Part shown: positions 52,573 to 59,846 of the stretch, piece by piece
Position numbering within the stretch: position 1 is the first letter of the stretch
Layout: each line of letters opens with the position of its first letter
Source of the DNA: CAWIUB01 sp963839175
GTDB taxonomy: Bacteria > Actinomycetota > Actinomycetes > Mycobacteriales > Jatrophihabitantaceae
Reading direction: 5' to 3'
Length of the DNA stretch: 62,022 nt
NCBI GenBank assembly: GCA_963839175.1
Contig: CAWIUB010000031.1
Coordinates: 1 to 62,022 of the forward strand
The notes under the pieces: generated by a model
The model's input: the letters and a program-made list of their open reading frames with translations, nothing else
Databases searched by the model: none
Told to the model about the DNA's origin: nothing
Translations under genes and position numbers: made by a program

Positions 52573-54193
52573 GCAGTGGGTGTTCGAGGACGACGGGCAT
52601 TCCGGGGCGAGCCTGGTCCGCCCGGCGCTGGAACGGCTGCGCGACCTGGTCTGCCAGGTCCCGGTGGACGTGCTGCTGGTGTATTCCCCGGACCGGCTGG
52701 CACGCAAGTACGCCTACCAGGCGCTGCTGATCGAGGAGTTCGCCAAGGCCGGCACCAGCGTGGTGTTCGTCAAGGGCCCGCGCGGCGACAGCCCGGAAGA
52801 CGCGCTGCTGGTGCAGTTCCAAGGCATGATCGCCGAGTACGAACGCGCTCAGATCCTGGAGCGCACCCGCCGCGGCAAGACTCACCGCGCCAAGGCGGGC
52901 ACGATCAACGTGCTTTCCGGTGCACCTTTCGGCTACCGATATATCCGCAAGAGCGATCACGCCGACGCCCGCTACGAGATCGTCGCGCACGAAGCGGCGA
53001 TCGTCGCTGAATTGTTCGCTCGTTACGCCGACGGCGGGGCCGCGATCGCCGAGTTGACCCGCTGGACCAGCGGGTTGGGCGTGCCCAGCCGAACCGGCAA
53101 GAGCCGCTGGGACCGCTCGGTGATCTGGGGCATGCTGCGCAACCCCGCCTACGCGGGCCGGGCTTGCTTTGGCAAGACGATGCGCACCGAACAGCGCGCC
53201 GGGCTCAACCGCACCGCCCGCCTGGCCGGGCGCGCCACACCCCGGCACTACACCGTCACCGACCGGCCCCGCGAGGACTGGCTGGAGATCCCCGTGCCGG
53301 CACTGGTCGCCGAGGACACCTGGCAGCGAGCGCAGCGGCGACTGGCCGACAACAAGCGTTTCGCCACCCGCAACAGCCGCAATCCCTCGCTGCTGCAAGG
53401 CATCTGTGCCTGCAGCGGCTGCGGATACGCCTACTACCGCACCTCGACGCGAACGACGAACAAGAAGATCTACTACTACCGCTGCCTCGGCTCGGATGAC
53501 TACCGCTACGAGCACGGCCGGGTCTGCGGCAACAAGCCGGTCCGCGCCGACTACCTCGACACCGTCGTCTGGGACCACATCACCGACCTGCTCGCCGACC
53601 CGGCGCTGATCCGCACCGAGATCACCAAGCGACTCGAGCAGGTTCGCACCGCCGACCCGGCCACCGTGCAGCGCAAGCGTCTCGACGCCGGCCTGGCCAA
53701 GACCACCACAGCGATCACCCGACTCATCGGCGCCTTTCAGGAAGAGTTGATCTCCCTCGACGAACTGCGCGAGCGCATGCCCGAGCTGCGCGCACGCGAA
53801 ACCAGCCTGCGCCACCAGCGCGACGCCCTCGACGCGCAGCTCGCCGACCGGGAGGTCTACCTCCAACTCGCCGACAACCTCGAAGACTTCCTCACCGGCC
53901 TGCGCGACAGAGCCGCCAGCACGACCATCACCGAACGCCAGCGCGTCCTGCGCCTGCTCGTCAAAGACGTCCTCGTCGGCCCCGACAAGATCACCATCCG
54001 GCACTCCATCCCGACCCGCAGCAACACCGGCGGCCGAGCCGATGACAGCACCGAGGCCGACTCGGAGGGCGAAACACGGCCTGATTGCCAACTGCGTTGG
54101 AGGAGTCGCATCGCCCCTGCTCGCCAACGTCTACCTGCACCACGTCTTCGATCTGTGGGCCCAGCACTGGCGGAAGCGGCAGGCGCATGGTGA
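52445..54193 (+). CDS. Large serine recombinase with read-out through the element end
   Basis: The protein has a catalytic N-terminus (AAIYARVSSARQKEAETIGS with the Ser nucleophile; LVYSPDRLARKYAYQALLIE), a recombinase domain (WGMLRNPAYAGRACFGKTMR), a zinc ribbon (GICACSGCGYAYYRTST) and a coiled coil (DELRERMPELRARETSLRHQ). No stop occurs before the right inverted repeat: the last 29 residues come from the flanking RT gene in another frame. After excision or at another site the C-terminus would differ. Confidence 0.9.
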   Translation: MPMSNAAIYARVSSARQKEAETIGSQTAALRAHAEQLGLDVPEQWVFEDDGHSGASLVRPALERLRDLVCQVPVDVLLVYSPDRLARKYAYQALLIEEFAKAGTSVVFVKGPRGDSPEDALLVQFQGMIAEYERAQILERTRRGKTHRAKAGTINVLSGAPFGYRYIRKSDHADARYEIVAHEAAIVAELFARYADGGAAIAELTRWTSGLGVPSRTGKSRWDRSVIWGMLRNPAYAGRACFGKTMRTEQRAGLNRTARLAGRATPRHYTVTDRPREDWLEIPVPALVAEDTWQRAQRRLADNKRFATRNSRNPSLLQGICACSGCGYAYYRTSTRTTNKKIYYYRCLGSDDYRYEHGRVCGNKPVRADYLDTVVWDHITDLLADPALIRTEITKRLEQVRTADPATVQRKRLDAGLAKTTTAITRLIGAFQEELISLDELRERMPELRARETSLRHQRDALDAQLADREVYLQLADNLEDFLTGLRDRAASTTITERQRVLRLLVKDVLVGPDKITIRHSIPTRSNTGGRADDSTEADSEGETRPDCQLRWRSRIAPARQRLPAPRLRSVGPALAEAAGAW

Positions 54194-54418
54194 CGTGATC
54201 ATCGTGCGTTTCGCCGACGACATCGTTGTTGGCTTTCAGCATCGCGCTGATGCCGAACGGTTCCAAGCGGACCTGGTGCAACGCTTTGCCAGGTTCAACC
54301 TGGAGCTGAACACCGAGAAGACACGCCTGATCGAGTTCGGGCGGTTCGCCGCCGAGAACCGCAGGCGGCGGGGCCTCGGTAGGCCCGAGACGTTCGCGTT
54401 CCTCGGCTTCACGCACGC
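54108..54418 (+). pseudogene. Intron D reverse transcriptase, second part
   Basis: The frame GVASPLLANVYLHHVFDLWA, VIIVRFADDIVVGFQHRADA (catalytic FADD), FNLELNTEKTRLIEFGRFAA and ETFAFLGFTHA continues the RT. After THA the reading continues only by chance to TAA at 54462. Domain X and the C-terminus are absent. Confidence 0.85.
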
Positions 54419-54735
54419 CTTGTTTTTCAGGGACTTCTGCGGCGTAGACATGTCAACGCCGTAACCGCCGATGCTAGGTCTCGTACATACTTGCGCGGTT
54501 GTTCGGAAGGGGCCCAGGGACTGGCCGGCGCGTTGGCGCAAAGGAGATCTCGGTTGAGGCGCCATGAAACGCTGCCATCGGCAGGCTATGACGAGACGAA
54601 CGCTCGCCTGGCTGGCCATCGATGTCGACCCGCTTATCGCCGGGGTCATTGAAGAACGCAGCGAAGAGGAAGGTGTAGGACCTGTCCCGGTCGTGTCCTG
54701 CGGTTACCGCGACGGCGGCAACACCCAATAGATAA
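54419..54735. other. Junction stretch with one small possible gene
   Basis: This follows the break in intron D. A site GTAGACATGTCAAC lies at 54448-54461. A 55-codon frame 54564-54731 (MKRCHRQAMTRRTLAWLAID) ends right at the partial ISKra4; it is probably a truncated remnant. No family recognised. Confidence 0.35.
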
Positions 54736-55257
54736 GGGTGCGGCTCCTGCAGAGGGTCGTTGAGTGTGGTGATCGGTCTCGAGATGTCCGGAGTTTGATA
54801 GGTGGGACGGGGTCAGGTCGCTGCGATTCGGTCGCGGCGCGTGGTTATCGAGCGCGTCGACGGGTCTGTCGGCCGGGTGTGGGTGGAGGTCCTTCAGCTG
54901 CCTCGAACGCGTGTAGTGAGGCGATCTCCAGCTTGGCGAGCAGGTCCTTGATCCGTCGGGCGTTGTCGAACCAAGGTTGGTAACGGGCGAGCTGGTCCGG
55001 GCTGAGGTATCGGGTGACGGTCTTGCCGTGCACGGCGCGGGTCCACTGGATGTAGGGGCCGTGCAGCCGGGGCGGGTCGGCTCGGCATGCGCAGCCGGGT
55101 TTGCCGCAGCGCATCTGTCGCACGATGACGCTTCCGGGTAGTAGTCCGTCGATCTCGGCGAGCGCGTCGGCGAGGGCCCGGCGGGTCTGGGCGAATGGTG
55201 GCCGTCGGGATGGCTTGCTCATCTGGTTGTCCTCGCGTGTCGGGGCGGGCTTCCACC
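54736..55257. mobile_element. Partial ISKra4 copy (left 522 bp only)
   Basis: It is the same as 20371-20892 as far as I can compare by eye, opening GGGTGCGGCTCC. It ends at TTCCACC, where the full copy continues to the palindrome and transposase. Those parts are missing and a Crp-family gene follows at once, so a deletion joined the two. Confidence 0.9.
54845..55222 (-). CDS. Orphan DUF6788 protein in the partial ISKra4
   Basis: The 125-residue product equals the one at 20479 (CGKPGCAC, LHGPYIQWTRAVHGKTVTRY). The gene is whole, but its palindrome and divergent transposase are gone. If DUF6788 is a repressor, this copy could still act in trans on the full element; expression would need a new promoter. 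Confidence 0.78.
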   Translation of the reverse strand: MSKPSRRPPFAQTRRALADALAEIDGLLPGSVIVRQMRCGKPGCACRADPPRLHGPYIQWTRAVHGKTVTRYLSPDQLARYQPWFDNARRIKDLLAKLEIASLHAFEAAEGPPPTPGRQTRRRAR

Positions 55258-55621
55258 TTCCTCGGGAAGCTACCGCCCGCTCTGGTCGACGAGCTGCTGG
55301 GGGCGGGGGATCGCACCGAGTACCGGGCGGGTAGCACGATCTACTGGGAGGGTTCGACTGCCCGGACGTGGCTGGTCGTGCGTGGCCTGCTGCGCGTCTA
55401 CATGAGCTCGCCCGAGGGCCGGCAGGTGACGGTCCGGTACGCGCGCGACTGCGACGTGCTCGGGATCGCCGTCATGGTCGGGGGACCGGCTGACGTCGGT
55501 GCTCAGACGCTGGCGGAGTCGACCCTGTTCCGGATCGACGCCGCGGCGTTGATGGCCGCGGCGCGTGCCGACGGCCGGGTCGCGTGGGCGCTGGCGGAGG
55601 AGCTGAACCGCCGGCTTTATG
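55258..55621 (+). pseudogene. Crp/Fnr-family regulator, N-terminal part
   Basis: The frame reads FLGKLPPALVDELLGAGDRT, STIYWEGSTARTWLVVRGLL, VYMSSPEGRQVTVRYARDCD and AAARADGRVAWALAEELNRR. This is a cyclic-nucleotide-type sensor barrel and the dimer helix. The first ten or so codons were lost at the partial ISKra4, and ISL3 copy 4 enters after LNRRLYG. Removing the IS and one target repeat restores LNRRLYENLQQ. Confidence 0.88.
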
Positions 55622-56951
55622 GGCGCTTCCGGGAAGTCCGTGGGTCATGGTGTGGCCGGGTAGAGCTGTAGGCCACCGAGGTGGAAGTAGATCGCGGTCT
55701 TGAAGTGCTCGCGGTTGCGGTAGCCACGCGCTGAGACTCTGATCGCCTGGATGCGGGAGTTGAGGCCTTCGGCGCCGGCGTTGGTGATCCGGTGGGCGAA
55801 GTAGGACAGCAGCCCCGCCTGGTGACGTTTGAGTGTCTTAGCCGCGTCGATGATCGGTTTGAGCCGGCAGTGGGTGGCCCAGAAGTACCAGCGGTTGAAG
55901 TGCTTGGCCGCCCAGCCGCGGCGCTTATAGGACCAGAAGTGCCGCAGGCTCTCCTTGATCGCCCACGCCCGCGCGGTGCGCAGGTCGCCGGCCTGCAGCG
56001 TGGCGAACCGGTCGGCGTGACGGTCGGGCAGGTTCTCGGCCGAGTACAGCCAGAGGTACTTCGAACCGGCCAGGCTCTTGTCACCGGCCGCGACCAGCGC
56101 CCGGTTCTCTTGCTTGCGGACGGTGTCCACCGCGCCGGTGAGGTAGCCCATCAGGTGGTACCGGTCGAACACGATCTTGTCGTCCGGGTCGGTCAGGTGC
56201 GCGCGCACCGAGTTGGCGAACGGCTCCCACATGTCCATCGCGACCGCCTGGATGCCGGCCAGCTGCTCGGGCGTGAACTTCTCGAAGTAGCCGTCCAGGC
56301 TGGCCTGGCGTCGCTCGTCGGCGATGTAGTCCACGGTGCCGGTGTCCAGGTCGGCGACCACGGTGATGTAGTCCTGTCCCCGCCCGGCCGCCTTCTCATC
56401 GACCCCGACATGCGCCGGGGCGGTCAGTGGTTTCGCGGTCAGGCCCCGGGCCACCGCGCGGTCCATCAGGTGCCACGCCTCATCCCAGCTGACCCGCAGC
56501 AACCCGGCCGCGGAGGCCACGTCGCAGGCGGCGAGCACGTCGATGGCCAGCCGCTCGAACAACACGGTGAACCGTGCGTGCGGCTCAGCCCACGGCAGCC
56601 GCACCTGCCGCACCCCGTGCTCGGGGCACTCGACCCGCGGCGGGCGGGCGTGCAGGAACGTCAAGAACGCACACGAGTCCAGATGCCGCCAAGCCCGCTC
56701 CTCGGCGTGGTCGTAGACCGCCAGCTCCCGCTCGCAGTCCGGGCACGCGAACCGCGTCCGGCCCGGATGCCCGACCCACACGTCCACCCGCCCGCCGGGG
56801 GCCGACAGCTCGACGCGATCAACCTCCCACGGCGCGACCAACCCCAGCAGATGGCGGTACAACTCGGTGTCGCGCATGCGACAGATCCTGCCGCCAAGCG
56901 CCCGTCACACCCAGACCCGACCCACGAAGAACCCGGAAGCGCCGCTTTATG
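55614..56951 (-). mobile_element. ISL3-family insertion sequence, copy 4
   Basis: The element covers 55622-56943 (1322 bp) with GGCGCTTCCGGG ends. The 8-bp duplication GCTTTATG lies at 55614-55621 and 56944-56951. It splits the Crp-type regulator in its dimerisation helix. Confidence 0.95.
55645..56877 (-). CDS. ISL3-family transposase (copy 4)
   Basis: An intact 410-residue enzyme of the same sequence as copy 2 as far as I can compare (WEVDRVEL form), with all three catalytic segments. With copies 1 and 2 this makes three apparently functional transposases that could also move copy 3 in trans. Confidence 0.95.
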   Translation of the reverse strand: MRDTELYRHLLGLVAPWEVDRVELSAPGGRVDVWVGHPGRTRFACPDCERELAVYDHAEERAWRHLDSCAFLTFLHARPPRVECPEHGVRQVRLPWAEPHARFTVLFERLAIDVLAACDVASAAGLLRVSWDEAWHLMDRAVARGLTAKPLTAPAHVGVDEKAAGRGQDYITVVADLDTGTVDYIADERRQASLDGYFEKFTPEQLAGIQAVAMDMWEPFANSVRAHLTDPDDKIVFDRYHLMGYLTGAVDTVRKQENRALVAAGDKSLAGSKYLWLYSAENLPDRHADRFATLQAGDLRTARAWAIKESLRHFWSYKRRGWAAKHFNRWYFWATHCRLKPIIDAAKTLKRHQAGLLSYFAHRITNAGAEGLNSRIQAIRVSARGYRNREHFKTAIYFHLGGLQLYPATP

Positions 56952-57235
56952 AGAACCTGCAGCAGACCGCGATCAACGCCTTCGGCTCGGTGCGGCAGCG
57001 GATCGCTGGGCACCTGCTGGATCTGGCCTCCGCCCAGCAGCGTCCGCAAGGCCCCCTCGTCGCCCGCGTGTCGCAGCAAGAACTCGCCGATGCCGCCGGC
57101 TCGGTGCGCGAGGTGGTGGCTCGAGTGCTGCGGGATCTGCGCCTGGCGCGGCTGGTCGCGACCTCGCCGAACAGCGTCCAGATCCTCGACCCGGCCGGGT
57201 TGCACGACCAGACCTGGAATCCGACCGCCGGGTGA
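56944..57235 (+). pseudogene. Crp/Fnr-family regulator, C-terminal part
   Basis: The frame LYENLQQTAINAFGSVRQRI, GHLLDLASAQ, RVSQQELADAAGSVREVVAR, VLRDLRLARLVATSPNSVQI is the winged helix of the regulator cut by ISL3 copy 4, ending at TGA 57233-57235. It follows the family pattern with the recognition helix at SVREVVARVLRDL. Confidence 0.88.
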
Positions 57236-57345
57236 CTTCGGTTACGCAGACCCGCTACCCAAGTCACAGACACGCAGCGACAACGCGCGAAGGCTGATGT
57301 CGACGGCCCGAATCGATCGGCTCGTCGGGATCAGAGGAGGCCCAC

Positions 57346-58239
57346 ATGTCCAGCGCAGCTACCACGGTGCCGGCGCACAGCGCAACAGCAGACCCGGTCA
57401 CCGCGGTATCGGTCATCAGCACCGGCAGCGTCGAGATCCATCCCGAACATGCCCTCGGCACCAGCACGCCGCTCTACTGGTGGTTGCTGACCTCACGCAG
57501 ATGGTTGCCGCCACGGCCGATCAACGTCTACGTGATCGAACACGCCAAGGGGTTGCTGCTGTTCGACACCGGGCAGGACCGTGCCTCGGTGACCGACGAC
57601 GCGTACTTCCCCGGCGGGTTGCCCGGGATCGTCTACGACCGCCTGGCCCGGTTCCAGATCGGCGAGGACGACACGCTCGACGCCCAGCTTGCCAGCCTCG
57701 GGTACTCCCCCACCGAGGTCGACACCGCGATCGTCTCCCACCTGCACCAGGACCACATCGGCGGGATCCCCCAGCTGAGCAACGCAGACCTGCTGGTCAC
57801 CGCCGCGGAATGTGCGCAGCTAACAGGATTGTCCCCCGAAGCCCGCGGCTTCCTCCGCGAGCACATCGACATTCCCGGCGCGAGGTGGCGGCACGTCAGC
57901 TTCGACCCGACCACCGACGCGACCCTAGGCCCGTTCACCGAATCACTCGACGTCATGGGCGACGGCTCAGTCATCCTGCTCCCCGCACCAGGGCACACGC
58001 CCGGCTCGATCTCGCTGCTCGTCCGGCGGCGTGCGTTGCCGCCGCTGCTACTGGTCGGCGACCTCACCTACCAGGCCGCGCTGCTCGAGCGGCGCCAGCT
58101 TCCCGGCGTCGGCGACCGCAGCCAACTCGCCAGGACAACCGACAAAGTGCTCGCCCTCGCCGAACGAATGCCCGGTCTGGTCATCCTGCCGGCACACGAT
58201 CCAACCGCAGCGCGGCGTCTACTCGACAGCGCACGATAA
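57346..58239 (+). CDS. MBL-fold hydrolase, lactonase-like
   Basis: The 297-residue enzyme has LLLFDTGQDR, VSHLHQDHIGGIPQL (HxHxDH with Gln in the fourth place), LLPAPGHTPGSISLLV, LLVGDLTYQ and VILPAHDP. This is the AHL-lactonase-like branch of metallo-beta-lactamase folds. It follows the broken Crp gene and may have been its target. Substrate unknown; intact. Confidence 0.85.
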   Translation: MSSAATTVPAHSATADPVTAVSVISTGSVEIHPEHALGTSTPLYWWLLTSRRWLPPRPINVYVIEHAKGLLLFDTGQDRASVTDDAYFPGGLPGIVYDRLARFQIGEDDTLDAQLASLGYSPTEVDTAIVSHLHQDHIGGIPQLSNADLLVTAAECAQLTGLSPEARGFLREHIDIPGARWRHVSFDPTTDATLGPFTESLDVMGDGSVILLPAPGHTPGSISLLVRRRALPPLLLVGDLTYQAALLERRQLPGVGDRSQLARTTDKVLALAERMPGLVILPAHDPTAARRLLDSAR

Positions 58240-58253
58240 GAACGGCAGCTCAG

Positions 58254-58681
58254 ATGAGATTCACCAACACGATCACGATCGACCGTCAACCGGCTGCGGT
58301 ATTCGCCTACCTGGCCGACCTGGAAAACCTACCCGGTGGAACTACGCGATCCGCGAGACCCGGAAGATCACCACCGGTCCGGTGCACGTCGGCGCGCGAT
58401 ACCAGCAGACCCGCACCATCCCCGTCCACAGCGAGGAAACCCTCAAGGTGACCGAGTTCGAGCCCGACCGCCGGCTCACCATCCGCGGCTCGCTCAACTC
58501 CTTCCCCGCGAAGCTCAGCTACACGCTCCACCCACAGGGCAACGCCACCACCATCACCAACACCGTCGACCTCCAGCCGCCGCGCCCGCTGAACCTGCTG
58601 GCACCCATAGCGACGCACCGGAACAAGACCGCGGTAGCCGCCAACCTCGACGTACTAAAGCAAACCCTCGAACGAACATGA
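58254..58681 (+). pseudogene. SRPBCC-family protein, frameshifted
   Basis: ATG 58254 gives RFTNTITIDRQPAAVFAYLA, DLENLP. Near 58337 one base is missing and the next frame gives RWNYAIRETRKITTGPVHVG, TLKVTEFEPDRRLTIRGSLN and LLAPIATHRNKTAVAANLDV. Together it is a complete START-like ligand-binding protein of about 145 residues. It lies 14 bases after the MBL gene, likely same operon. Confidence 0.75.
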
Positions 58682-58725
58682 CCCCCACCGAGCACACTCA
58701 CGTAGCGATAGCGAGGAGCCGCTCC

Positions 58726-58884
58726 ATGACGACGCAGACCGTGACCGCGCCACGCACGCCCATCTGGTCGCGTCGTCGCGTGCTGATCAGCGTGCCCGCG
58801 GCGGCGGGCATCGGCTACGTAGCGGCCTGGGCGATCGGCCTTGCGCTGTGGCCGGCGAATCCGGCGGTGGATGACGCCGAGGCG
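58726..58884 (+). pseudogene. N-terminal fragment of a membrane protein
   Basis: From ATG 58726 the frame reads TTQTVTAPRTPIWSRRRVLI, SVPAAAGIGYVAAWAIGLAL, WPANPAVDDAEA. One signal-anchor helix is clear; it resembles the start of DUF4386-like actinobacterial membrane proteins. Beyond AEAAG the sequence changes to an IS66 transposase, so the gene was cut. Confidence 0.55.
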
Positions 58885-59646
58885 GCCGGGATGATCGTGC
58901 GGCAGGTCCGTGACGTGCCGCTGGTGAAGGTCCGCGTCGTCGAGCACCGGATGCACAGGCGGGCCTGCACGTGGCCCGCACCGACCTGCTCACCGCCTAC
59001 CACCTGCACGTCAGCCGCGGCCGGGTCGCGGTCGACTCCTTCGGGGTGCTGCCCGACTACGCGGGAACCGCGGTGCACGACGCGCTGTCCGTGTACGACT
59101 GCTACCCGGCCCGGCACGCCTTGTGCGGAGCGCACCTGCTCCGCGAGCTCACCGCGGTCGCCGAGCAGCACCCCGAGCAGATCTGGCCCGGCCAGGCCCG
59201 CTCCGCGCTGGCCCAGCTGGCCAGCGCCGCCCGCACCGCCCGAGATGACGGACTGAACCTCATCCCCCCGAACGGGCCGCCGAAGCGCTGATGCTGTACC
59301 GGCACGCCGTGCTCGTCGGACTGGCCCAACACCGACGAACCGACGGGCGCAAGCAGACCAAGGCCCGCAACCTCCTCGAACGCCTCCGCGACCGCGCGGA
59401 CGAGATCCTGCGCTTCACCGGCGACCTCGCCGTGCCATTCACCAACAACGGCTCCGAACGCGACCTGCGCCCGGTCAAGACCCAGATCAAAATCTCCGGC
59501 TGTCACCGCGCCGCCACCGGCGCCACCAACTGGCTACGCGCGCGGATACATCTCCACCGTCCGCAAACACGGCGACGACGTCCTCACCGCACTACACGAC
59601 GCCATCACCGGAAACCCCTGGACACCACCGATACCAGCGACCTGAA
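58885..59646 (+). pseudogene. IS66-family transposase remnant
   Basis: Pieces read VRDVPLVKVRVVEHRMHRRA (zinc-finger region), TDLLTAYHLHVSRGRVAVDS, GVLPDYAGTAVHDALSVYDC, HALCGAHLLRELTAVAEQHP, then after a shift LRFTGDLAVPFTNNGSERDL and KTQIKISGCHRAA. HDALSVY and NNGSERDLR hold two catalytic residues. About a hundred residues are missing after RRAC and several frames are broken, so it is dead. Confidence 0.8.
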
Positions 59647-59846
59647 TGGTTACGCATGTGGCCGGTTCACACCAAACCGAGTCTCCGGAAAAACCGGGGC
59701 GGTCTAAGGCCCCCCGACCGGACCTCGGAGCACCCGGCAGACCAGCACGCCGGGCGATCACCCACGCGCTGACCCGAACCTAAACCACGAGAAGATCAAC
59801 AACACACTCAAAGATCGCTGGTGCGGCCCACCTGAATAGGCTGGGC

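Larger units (their letters stand above)
51842..54107 (+). mobile_element. Serine-recombinase element with perfect 23-bp inverted ends, inside intron D's RT gene
   Basis: The ends are 51842-51864 (opening GACTCCTCCAACGCAG) and its exact inverse 54085-54107. The element is 2266 bp. It breaks the RT gene at the PQG-SPLLAN codons. It encodes a ribbon-helix-helix or HTH protein, an overlapping small frame and a serine recombinase whose reading frame runs out through the right end. Confidence 0.88.
50676..54418 (+). mobile_element. Group II intron D (second type), interrupted and 3'-truncated
   Basis: The 5' end is GAGCGCCGGGATA at 50676, aligning with GTGCGCCGGGATG of intron A but with A for T at position 2. 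The RNA part to 51044 also parallels intron A (CTACATCGAAGG, CGAGTCATGCGTCGGCG). The RT gene runs 51045-51841 and 54108-54418 around a recombinase element. After the RT motif FAFLGFTHA homology ends, so domains V and VI are gone. Confidence 0.75.

Noticed and set aside
51683..54127. An 814-residue minus-strand frame
   Set aside because: It is antisense to the serine recombinase and HTH genes and has no recognisable domain.
56574..58451. A 625-residue plus-strand frame
   Set aside because: It runs across the ISL3 end, the Crp remnant and the MBL gene in a wrong frame; its Arg/Pro/Thr/Ala-rich content is typical of shadow frames.
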